DNA from: Lysobacteraceae bacterium
GTDB lineage: Bacteria > Pseudomonadota > Gammaproteobacteria > Xanthomonadales > Wenzhouxiangellaceae
Assembly (NCBI GenBank): GCA_020201235.1
Contig: JAIVHD010000210.1
Location: 1 to 5,356 of the forward strand
DNA: 5,356 nucleotides
Direction of reading: 5' to 3'
The position numbers were made by a program, and so were the translations under genes. Shown here one piece after another: positions 1 to 5,356 of the stretch; position 1 is the stretch's first letter; the number at the start of each line of letters is the position of its first letter. The notes under the pieces were generated by a model, which was given only the letters and a program-made list of their open reading frames with translations, had not been told where the DNA came from and did not search any database.

Positions 1-107
1 GCGGTAAGCTGATCGTCTCGGATTTCGAGCAAAGCTGGTGGATTTCTTCATCGTACCGACACAGCGAAGGTCCTTGGACGGTCGATCTTGTGCCGGAAAG
101 GCTCTGA
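1..107 (+). CDS. C-terminal end of an unrecognised gene upstream of ccoI (5' truncated)
   Basis: The frame that opens at base 3 gives 34 codons and ends at TGA 105-107. The peptide begins GKLIVSDFEQSWW and ends GPWTVDLVPERL. It is rich in Trp and alternating hydrophobic residues, as in a beta-strand tail, and has no membrane segment. The other two forward frames hit stops within the first 12 bases, and the TGA shares its A with the ATG of ccoI (TGATGA), an arrangement typical of translationally coupled operon genes. By position it could be the end of ccoH (FixH family), which usually precedes ccoI, but I do not recognise a FixH signature in these residues. The identity is left open. Confidence 0.45.
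   Translation, partial: GKLIVSDFEQSWWISSSYRHSEGPWTVDLVPERL
95..101 (+). promoter_or_regulatory. Ribosome binding site deciding the ccoI start
   Basis: GGAAAGG lies five bases before ATG 107. It lies inside the last codons of the upstream gene and favours ATG 107 over the other in-frame ATGs at 38 and 224. The ATG at 38 lies within the upstream frame. The ATG at 224 is closer to the conserved domain but has no convincing purine tract before it. Confidence 0.5.
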
Positions 108-1747
108 TGACAAGCACCCGCAAGCCGGCTTCTTGTGACGCGTGGTCTTTTGCCGGGCGCGGTGATCCTGATGCCCGGACACCCGCGGCAGCGCCGATCG
201 AGGTGCCGCTGGTCGAGCTGGTGATGGCCGATGCCGGGCAAACCGCGTCGGCTGTCGCTCGTACCTGTTTCCACTGCGGCCAGACCGTGCCCGAGGGCAC
301 CGAGCTTGCCGTCGAGATCAGTGGCCAGCGGCGCGAGATGTGCTGTGCCGGTTGCCGGGCGGTCGCGTCGCTGATCCATTCGGCGGGGCTCAATCGCTAT
401 TACGATTTTCGCGACGCGCTGCCGCAGCGCCCGGAGTCAGCGCAGATCGATGCTGGACGCTTTGCGGCCTGGGATCGGGACGCGGTGATTGATTTTTACG
501 CCCGGCGCGAAGACCCGCACCGATTGGGCATTGTGCTGGTGCTGGAAAACGTGCATTGCGCGGCCTGCGCCTGGCTTGTCCAGCGCTACCTCGGCCAGTT
601 TCCCGGCGTCGCCGAGAGTCGCCTGGACGTTGGCGACGGTCGCCTTCGATTGTCTTTCGATCCGGCCGCCACGCCGTTGTCGCGGCTGGCCTCGGCACTG
701 GCTGATATCGGCTATCCGCCGCATCTCGACGCGCCGGATGCCGGCCTCGACCGCGATCGCAACGAACGCCGCAGAATGCAGCGCTATTTGATTGTCGCCG
801 GTCTCGGCATGATGCAGGTCATGAGCTACGCGCTGGCCAATTACATTGGCGCATTCCAGGGCATGGAGGCCGAAACCGAGCACTTTTTTAAACTGATCAG
901 CATGCTGGTGGCGGTTCCGGTGGCGCTGTATGCCGGTCAGCCGTTCTATCGCTCGGCCATTGCGCATTTGTCCGAGCGACATCTTGGGCTGGATGTGCCG
1001 GTTGCCGCGGCGATACTGCTGGCCCTGTTTTCGAGCGTTGCCATGACCTTGTCCGGCCAGGGCGAGGTGTATTTCGACTCGGTGGTGATGTTCATCTTTT
1101 TTCTGCTGCTCGGGCGCTTTGCGGTCATGCTCGCTCGCCAGCGCTCGGGTGCGGTGCATAGTGCGCTGGCGCGCGCCTTGCCGGCCCAGGCACGGCGCAT
1201 CACCGAGATCGGAAGTGAGCAGGTCGGGCTGGTCGAGCTGCGCAGCGGTGACTGTGTGCTGGTGGCCGACGGCGATGTCGTGCCGGCCGACGGTCAGGTT
1301 ATCGAAGGCCGGGGACGGGTCGACGAGTCACTGCTTACGGGCGAATCCGAACCGCGACCACGCCTGGCGGGCGATTCGGTGCTGGCCGGCAGCCTGGTGC
1401 GGGATGGCTCGCTGACGGTCCGGGTCAAGGCCGTCGGGCAATCGACGGTGTTGTCGGGCATCGTCGAACTGCTCAGCGAGGCGCGACGAAAAAGGCCCCG
1501 TCTGGCGCGTCTTGCCGATCGGGCGGCGGGCTGGTTTATCGGCCTGATCCTGGTCTCGACAGCCGTTGCGGCAGTCGCCTGGTGGCAGCTTGACCCGGAT
1601 CGCGTCATTCCGGTCGTGCTGGCGATGCTGGTCATTGCCCCAGGGCCTCGCGGTCAAAGCCGGTCGAACGGTTGCCAGTGCCGGCGTGTGCGGCATGATC
1701 GAAGGCGAGTTATTCTGGATCGGTCATCCGGATTGGGTCGCGGCTGA
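107..1747 (+). pseudogene. ccoI: CcoI/FixI copper-transporting P-type ATPase, N-terminal part of a broken gene
   Basis: This is the front part of the P1B-type ATPase that exports copper across the inner membrane for cbb3-type cytochrome oxidase assembly. Residues counted from ATG 107: a cysteine-rich N-terminal domain with CFHCG at 54-58 and a following CCAGC, as usual in CcoI; an HMA metal-binding domain with HCAAC at 150-154; four hydrophobic segments between about 225 and 345; and the actuator domain with LLTGES at 409-414. The next hydrophobic stretch ends at VLAMLVIA, exactly where the CPC motif should follow. Instead the frame passes a deletion junction at about 1637-1641, reads some 35 unrelated residues and stops at TGA 1745-1747. 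The intact family is about 750-850 residues long. About 40 low-complexity residues precede CFHCG, so ATG 224 remains a possible start. This piece alone cannot pump metal. Identification of the family is firm; whether the break is real or an assembly fault is not known. Confidence 0.88.
1637..1645 (+). other. Deletion junction inside ccoI
   Basis: Up to base 1639 the plus-strand frame of ATG 107 encodes the membrane segment that in CcoI leads into CPC. From 1641 homology resumes one frame over, in the nucleotide-binding domain just before SAGVCGMIEG. Missing between the two are the CPC site, the DKTGT phosphorylation loop and the HP motif. Comparison with usual family spacing suggests roughly 150 codons lost, in a number of bases not divisible by three. 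No insertion sequence, direct repeat or long microhomology is visible at the join. Confidence 0.75.
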
Positions 1748-2380
1748 AAGCGGGCAGAAACTCGACCTGCCCGGAACCGGACTTTGGGTTGCGCTGGCCG
1801 GGCGCGGGCCGGGAAGACATGCCTTGATCCGGATCGACAGCCGCCTGCGCGACGGCGTCCACGACTTGCTAACGGAACTGCGCGAGCGGGATCTTCACAT
1901 CATTTTGGCCTCGGGAGATCGCGTCGCCAGCGTGCGCTCAATGGCGGCCAGCCTGGGCATTGATCATTTCCGAGCCGGCCTCAAGCCGGATGACAAGCTG
2001 GCGCTGGTTGCCGAACTGCAAAAAAATGGCGCAATCGTTGCGATGATTGGAGACGGAATCAACGATGCTCCGGTACTGGCCGGTGCCGATCTCTCGATTG
2101 CTCTGGCCGAAGGTGCGGCAATTGCCGGCACCCAGGCCGACCTGATCGCCACCGGCCAAAGCCTGGGACCGCTGGCGCTGCTGTTTCGGCAAGCGCCGCG
2201 CGTGCGGCGGATCATTCGCCAGAATCTTGGTTGGGCACTGGCCTATAACCTGCTCGGCCTGCCGCTGGCCGCAGCCGGCCTGATACCGCCTTGGGCCGCG
2301 GCGATCGGCATGTCGGCGAGTTCGCTGGGCGTGGTGCTGAACGCCCGCCGATTGGGAAGCACGGACCGGCGCGGGCATGA
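1641..2380 (+). pseudogene. ccoI: CcoI/FixI copper-transporting P-type ATPase, C-terminal part of the broken gene
   Basis: This is the rear part of the same ATPase, in a different frame from the N-terminal part. It keeps the end of the nucleotide-binding domain (SAGVCGMIEG), the P-domain SGD motif (HIILASGDR), the GDGINDAP hinge motif encoded at 2049-2072, and the last two transmembrane segments with RQNLGWALAYNLLGLPLAAA and IGMSASSLGVVLNARRL, which are very typical of CcoI. It has no start of its own. After LNARRL the frame has no stop at the natural end and stays open to 2825, only because it shadows the next gene. If one base were restored between about 2330 and 2376, the protein would end GKHGPARA at TGA 2378-2380, overlapping the next ATG as ATGA. 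That end is my inference and is the basis of the end coordinate given. Confidence 0.85.
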
Positions 2381-3111
2381 CCTTCGGTGCCGCCCTGTTG
2401 ACCGGCTTTCTGGCCGGCTTGTTCGGATCGCCGCACTGCGTTGCGATGTGCGGCGGCATCATGGCCGTGCTGCACGGCCAGGTGCCGCGCGGGCGCGATC
2501 GGCTGGCGGCCGGGTTTCATGTCGGTCGCTTGACCAGTTATTTGCTGCTCGGCCTGGCGTTGACGGCGCTTGGCATGCTGCCGGAGCGCCTGCTGCCGGG
2601 CTCGGCCGCGCCAGTCATGCGCATCGCTCTGGGCGGCCTGCTGGTGTTGATCGCATTTTATGTGGCCTTGCCCGGCCTGTTGCGCGATTATTTCGGCGAA
2701 TTGGCGCAACCGCTGACGCGCCGGGTCATGCCGCTTTTTCACCGCCTGTTGCCGGCAGATCGTGGCGAAAAGGCGGTTGCTCTCGGCCTGCTTTGGGGGC
2801 TCTTGCCGTGCGGCCTGCTGTATAGCGTACTGGCCGCAGCCTGGCTGTTAGCGGACCCACTTGCGGCCAGCGCCATGGTTCTGGGCTTTGGCCTCGGCAC
2901 ACTGCCGTTGCTGCTTGGTGGCGGCCTGGTACTGCTCCGGCTGCGCGGGCGGATTCGGGCACCTTTGGTGCGAGCTACGGCTGCCGGTGTGCTGGTGCTG
3001 ACGGGCATCCTGGTTGCGGCGGGTCCCTGGCTGGCGCATTATCTGACCCATCCCGGTCTGCGTTTTCTGGTCGATTGCGTGTCGGGCTATCCTTCTGATC
3101 TCAGTCGTTAA
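2377..3111 (+). CDS. Sulfite exporter TauE/SafE family membrane protein (cbb3 cluster type)
   Basis: This is an intact 244-residue inner-membrane protein. The start is fixed: an in-frame stop lies at 2338-2340 and ATG 2377 is the first start codon after it. Six or so hydrophobic segments are visible: about 3-33, 50-65, 75-100, 130-152, 155-185 and 195-220. The N-terminal segment carries the family signature SPHCVAMCGG with His20, Cys21 and Cys25, and a second motif, LLPCGLLYS, has Pro144-Cys145-Gly146. Paired motifs of this sort mark the SafE/DsbD-like transmembrane family often encoded beside ccoI and ccoS. Its role is not settled; metal handling or redox work for the oxidase is plausible from context, and the name sulfite exporter should not be read as its substrate. 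It directly follows ccoI and was probably coupled to it by an ATGA overlap. No good ribosome binding site is seen at normal spacing, which fits coupling. Its 3' end overlaps the convergent regulator by 11 bp. Confidence 0.88.
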   Translation: MTFGAALLTGFLAGLFGSPHCVAMCGGIMAVLHGQVPRGRDRLAAGFHVGRLTSYLLLGLALTALGMLPERLLPGSAAPVMRIALGGLLVLIAFYVALPGLLRDYFGELAQPLTRRVMPLFHRLLPADRGEKAVALGLLWGLLPCGLLYSVLAAAWLLADPLAASAMVLGFGLGTLPLLLGGGLVLLRLRGRIRAPLVRATAAGVLVLTGILVAAGPWLAHYLTHPGLRFLVDCVSGYPSDLSR

Positions 3112-3726
3112 CCCGGTGCAGAGCGAGAAAGTCATCGACGACCAGGTTGACGCGCCTGGCATTGGCCTTCGCATCGCGCGAATGAGCCACGTGATAGAGC
3201 GTTCGAATCAAATCCATGCCCATCAGCATCCCGAGAAACTGATCGGCGCTGTACTCGGCATTGCGGCAATTAAGCAGATTTCGCTGGTCAAGCTGCGCAA
3301 ACCATGCGGCCAGTTGGTCGCGGGCGCTGAGAGGCCCGCTCCGATAAATTGCCTCGCGTGTGGACTGCGCGATTCTACCCGCAGCACCCAGTGCATGGAT
3401 ATATCGTTTGTGTTCATGACCGGACAGGAACGTTGAGAAACGACTGCCGAACTTGATCAAGGCCTGCCGAAGGTCATCTGCACTTCCGGGTATGATGCGA
3501 AAATGCGCGGCCATCGATTCGGCTACGTTGCCGGCAATTTCGGCAACAAGCGCATCCCGATTCGGAAAGCGCCGATACAATGTTGGTTTGGCGACCCCGG
3601 CATGCGCGCGACCGCTTCCATAGTGACGGCCGAGGGGCCGAATTCAAACATCAATGCGCGCCCGGCGTTCAGAATCTCCCGGCGCTTGGATGGGTCTTCC
3701 GGTCTTCCCGGACCTGATTTTTTCAT
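3101..3726 (-). pseudogene. TetR-family transcriptional regulator, frameshifted in the helix-turn-helix
   Basis: Read from ATG 3726-3724 the protein begins MKKSGPGRPEDPSKRREILN, then the TetR DNA-binding domain up to VTMEAVAR (residue 41). One base is missing at about 3604-3605. In the next frame the domain continues without a gap as HAGVAKPTLYRRFPNRDAL, the recognition helix typical of TetR proteins, followed by a helical ligand-binding domain (GMLMGMDLIRTLYHV near the end) to TGA 3103-3101. Joined, the two parts make about 208 residues, the normal family length. As the sequence stands, translation from the start passes into a wrong frame just before the recognition helix and ends near 3523, so no working repressor is made unless the lesion is a sequencing error. 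The C-terminal half looks like the AefR-like class, a tentative call. Target genes are unknown; autoregulation is usual in the family. It converges on the SafE-like gene. Confidence 0.85.
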
Positions 3727-3729
3727 TCG

Positions 3730-3739
3730 AGCGATCGCT
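3730..3739. promoter_or_regulatory. Palindrome AGCGATCGCT just before the tetR start, possible operator
   Basis: A perfect 10-bp palindrome lies four bases upstream of the tetR ATG, within the predicted 5' leader. A second, imperfect palindrome (TCTGTACGGA, 3757-3766) overlaps the predicted -10 box. TetR proteins commonly bind such sites over their own promoter. GCGATCGC is also a word that can be frequent by chance in GC-rich genomes, so the operator role is only a suggestion. Confidence 0.25.
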
Positions 3740-3762
3740 TGCTTTTGATTGGCAAGTCTGTA

Positions 3763-3791
3763 CGGATAACACGCGCACACGGGTTTGTCAA
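3763..3791 (-). promoter_or_regulatory. Predicted sigma-70-type promoter for the TetR regulator
   Basis: On the minus strand an exact TTGACA (3791-3786) is followed after 17 bases by TATCCG (3768-3763), which is preceded by TGT, an extended -10 arrangement. The -10 box itself matches only three of six consensus bases. Transcription would begin roughly 30 bases before the tetR ATG. Position, strand and spacing all fit the gene. Confidence 0.45.
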
Positions 3792-3965
3792 TGCAGGCCG
3801 GCTCGCGGAAACCGCCTTCCCCAAGGTTACATCGATGCCGGCAGCGGGGCGCCCGGCGGCGCGCATGTCCGGGGGCTGCGCGCAATGTTGTCAACCGGCG
3901 TGGAGTTTTATACGGGCCAATGCGGAGCCGCCAGACTCAGTGTCAAGAGCGTTTTGCCTGGTCGG

Positions 3966-5060
3966 CTATTCGGGGTCTTTTGCCGCCCGCTGCGGCTCCG
4001 GCTCCGGCGCGGTTTCGGGCAGTTCCAGGCCCAGCTTACGCGCACGGCGCGTCCACTTGTCGCGCGCGGCCTTGCGCAAATCCTCGATAGCATCGCTTTC
4101 GTCGACGATTTCGATGCCCAGCAGCGTCTCCAGAACATCTTCCATCGTGACGACACCCGAAAGACCGCCGTACTCGTCGACCACCACGGCAAAGTGTTCC
4201 TGCTCGGCCAGTAACTGGCTGAACAACACGCGCAGCGAGATGAACTCGGGCACGAATAACACCTCGCGCTTGAGATCCTTTAATTGAAGGTCGCGCTTTC
4301 CGTTGACCAGTTCCAGCATCATGTCGGCCTTGAGCACATAACCGCTGATGTCCTCGTCGCTTTCGCCGTAGACCGGGTAGCGCGAAAACACCAGCTCGCC
4401 CGATCTCTGGATCAGTTCTCCCAGCGTTGTGTCGTGCTGGAATTTTTTGACGACCACACGCGGCGTCATGATGTCTTGAACGCGGATTGCGCTGAACCGG
4501 ATCAGGTTCAGAAAGATGTTGGATTCTTCCTCCTCGAAAACGCCTTCGCGCGTGCCGATCTGGGCCAGCGCATGAAATTCTTCGCGGCTGATGCTGGGCG
4601 GGCGAGTGCCCCTGGCCAGAAGGCGGGTAACAAATTTGGACAGCGTCACAAGTGGCCACATCAGGATGATCAACACCCGGCAGGAATAGGCCGTGAACGG
4701 CGAAAGCTGCTTCCAGTAGGTCGCGCCAAGGGTCTTTGGAATGATCTCGGAAAAGATCAGGATGGCCAGCGTGACCAGCGCTGAGCTCACCGTGACCCAG
4801 GCGCTGCCGAACACCAGCAGCGCCTGGGCACCCACGCCGGCCGCGCCGAAGGTATGCGCGATGGTGTTCAGGCTGAGGATGGCCGAAAGTGGGCGATCGA
4901 TATCGCGCTTGAGCGTGCGCAGCAGCTTTCCGGATTTAGCGCCGCGTTCGTTCATCACGGCGATATGCGCCGGCGTGACCGACAGCAGCACGGCTTCAAG
5001 AATCGAGCACAGGAACGAAACGCCGATGGCAAGAGACAAATAGAACAGCAGCAGGGTCAT
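3966..5060 (-). CDS. CNNM-domain protein with a CBS pair (HlyC/CorC-type transporter family)
   Basis: This is an intact 364-residue inner-membrane protein. Residues 1-150 form a CNNM (DUF21) domain with hydrophobic segments at about 2-28, 58-82, 86-108 and 122-142, and with the family motifs EAVLLSVTPAHI and SEIIPKTLG (104-112). Residues 190-320 are a CBS pair, with IMTPR at 197-201 in the first and VVVDEYGGLSGVVTMEDVLE at 292-311 in the second. Relatives are linked to export of Mg2+ and similar divalent cations, with the CBS pair sensing nucleotide or Mg2+; the hemolysin label in databases is historical. The usual C-terminal CorC_HlyC domain is absent: after the CBS pair there is only a short charged tail ending PEPEPQRAAKDPE. 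The ATG at 5060 begins directly before the first membrane segment, but no clear ribosome binding site precedes it. The gene is a single unit, separated from tetR by 239 bp. The ion it handles cannot be told from the sequence. Confidence 0.9.
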   Translation of the reverse strand: MTLLLFYLSLAIGVSFLCSILEAVLLSVTPAHIAVMNERGAKSGKLLRTLKRDIDRPLSAILSLNTIAHTFGAAGVGAQALLVFGSAWVTVSSALVTLAILIFSEIIPKTLGATYWKQLSPFTAYSCRVLIILMWPLVTLSKFVTRLLARGTRPPSISREEFHALAQIGTREGVFEEEESNIFLNLIRFSAIRVQDIMTPRVVVKKFQHDTTLGELIQRSGELVFSRYPVYGESDEDISGYVLKADMMLELVNGKRDLQLKDLKREVLFVPEFISLRVLFSQLLAEQEHFAVVVDEYGGLSGVVTMEDVLETLLGIEIVDESDAIEDLRKAARDKWTRRARKLGLELPETAPEPEPQRAAKDPE

Positions 5061-5230
5061 GCGGAAATGGAATTAGCCGGGTAGCCAATCATTGTAAGCG
5101 TTTGAGACGCGCATTTTTAGTGAGGTGGTGAATAAAGCAAGTTTATTGCTCGTGATATTGCCCGACGGTGTCTCCGCGTCGCGGTACACTCAACGGTCGT
5201 TTGTTTCCTGAATTTGGCTGTACCGAGCGC
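5061..5230. promoter_or_regulatory. Divergent intergenic region between the CNNM gene and the TonB receptor gene
   Basis: Promoters for both flanking genes should lie here. For the minus-strand gene, TACAAT (5096-5091) is a good -10 box but no convincing -35 box stands 16-18 bases upstream. For the plus-strand gene, TACACT (5185-5190) is a possible -10 box, likewise with a poor -35. No B12-box (GCCACTG) of a cobalamin riboswitch is seen before the receptor, which argues against simple cobalamin control. Confidence 0.35.
5131..5150. repeat. Overlapping inverted repeats in the divergent intergenic region
   Basis: Two stems share the same bases and exclude each other: AATAAA (5131-5136) with TTTATT (5142-5147) around GCAAG, and AGCAA (5136-5140) with TTGCT (5146-5150) around GTTTA. 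The site is an AT-rich island in GC-rich DNA, midway between the starts of the CNNM gene (minus) and the receptor gene (plus). It could be a regulator binding site or a small hairpin. It does not match a Fur, Zur or FNR consensus that I know. Confidence 0.4.
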
Positions 5231-5356
5231 ATGCGTAACCCGCCACACCCGTGTCGTAGCTTGTACCTGCTGGCGTTGGTCCCAGGGCTGGCCCTGCAGG
5301 CCCAGACCGTCGAGCTGGAGCCCGTTGAGGTCACCGCCACGCGGACCGTGCTGGCC
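5231..5356 (+). CDS. TonB-dependent outer-membrane receptor, N-terminus only (3' truncated by the window)
   Basis: The 42 codons present begin MRNPPHPCRSLYLLALVPGL, a signal peptide with a basic start and a hydrophobic core, with likely cleavage in ALQA|QT. Directly after it comes ELEPVEVTATRT, the TonB-box region seen at the mature N-terminus of BtuB-like TonB-dependent receptors, which normally leads into the plug domain. Such proteins take up siderophores, cobalamin or other scarce substrates across the outer membrane using TonB energy. The ATG follows GAG at a spacing of three bases, a weak ribosome binding site; TTG 5201 is a less likely earlier start because the signal peptide fits ATG 5231. 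The barrel and the substrate cannot be judged from this fragment. Confidence 0.75.
   Translation, partial: MRNPPHPCRSLYLLALVPGLALQAQTVELEPVEVTATRTVLA

Larger units (their letters stand above)
3727..3965. other. Intergenic stretch between the CNNM gene and tetR
   Basis: These 239 bases separate two minus-strand genes. Besides the predicted tetR promoter and palindromes, I see two copies of TTGTCAA (3785-3791 and 3888-3894) and a related GTGTCAA (3940-3946); each reads TTGACA on the minus strand, but only the first has a usable -10 box. A GC-rich stem, GCGCC/GGCGC with a four-base loop, lies near 3849-3863 but has no T-run, so it is not called as a terminator. The open frames crossing this region look like shadows. 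Confidence 0.4.

Noticed and set aside
437..1159. 240-residue open frame on the minus strand within ccoI
   Set aside because: It is rich in Arg, His and Gln, has no domain or membrane pattern, and lies fully antisense to the clearly recognisable CcoI sequence; it is a shadow of GC-rich coding DNA.
1824..1837. FNR/ANR-like box TTGATCCGGATCGA
   Set aside because: It has one mismatch to TTGAT-N4-ATCAA and lies inside ccoI coding sequence far from any start; probably chance.
2381..2825. Continuation of the ccoI C-terminal frame as a fused extension
   Set aside because: The residues are Arg/Ala/Gly-rich with no pattern, and the same bases encode a convincing membrane protein in another frame.
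3849..3863. GC-rich stem as a terminator for the CNNM gene
   Set aside because: The stem is only five base pairs and no T-run follows on the minus strand.
3889..3946. Two further TTGACA hexamers on the minus strand
   Set aside because: No acceptable -10 box stands 16-18 bases downstream of either, so they are not called as promoters.
3654..4287. Plus-strand open frames of about 180 residues across tetR, the intergenic stretch and the CNNM gene end
   Set aside because: They show no start context or family features and are antisense to good minus-strand genes.
5143..5340. 65-residue minus-strand open frame over the receptor start
   Set aside because: It is antisense to the signal peptide and TonB-box of the receptor and has no recognisable features.

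Overview
The window is GC-rich, densely coded bacterial DNA. The gene families suggest a Gram-negative proteobacterium, most likely a gammaproteobacterium. The evidence is a CcoI/FixI copper ATPase and a SafE-like membrane protein (the maturation set of a cbb3-type cytochrome oxidase), a CNNM/CBS membrane protein, and the start of a TonB-dependent outer-membrane receptor. No species can be named from this stretch.

Layout. Bases 1-107 hold the last 34 codons of an unrecognised plus-strand gene. Its stop overlaps the start of ccoI, which runs on the plus strand from 107 to about 2380 but is broken. An internal deletion at about 1637-1641 has removed the CPC metal site, the DKTGT phosphorylation site and most of the nucleotide-binding region, and it shifts the frame. 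The C-terminal frame also lacks its own stop at the natural end. An intact SafE/TauE-type gene (2377-3111) follows directly and converges on, and overlaps by 11 bp, a minus-strand TetR-type regulator (3726-3101). That regulator is also broken, by loss of one base inside the helix-turn-helix. Upstream of it on the minus strand lies an intact CNNM + CBS protein (5060-3966). After a 170-bp divergent intergenic stretch a plus-strand TonB-dependent receptor begins at 5231 and runs off the window.

How the genes fit together. CcoI would pump copper across the inner membrane for assembly of the cbb3 oxidase, and the SafE-like protein is a usual neighbour in such clusters, so 1-3111 looks like the tail of a cco maturation operon. 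The TetR regulator, the CNNM protein and the receptor are separate units with no evident functional link to it.

I found no new biological system here. The most notable facts are three reading-frame lesions in about 2 kb (two in ccoI, one in tetR) between intact genes. These could be genuine gene decay or errors in a draft or metagenomic assembly, and the sequence alone cannot decide.
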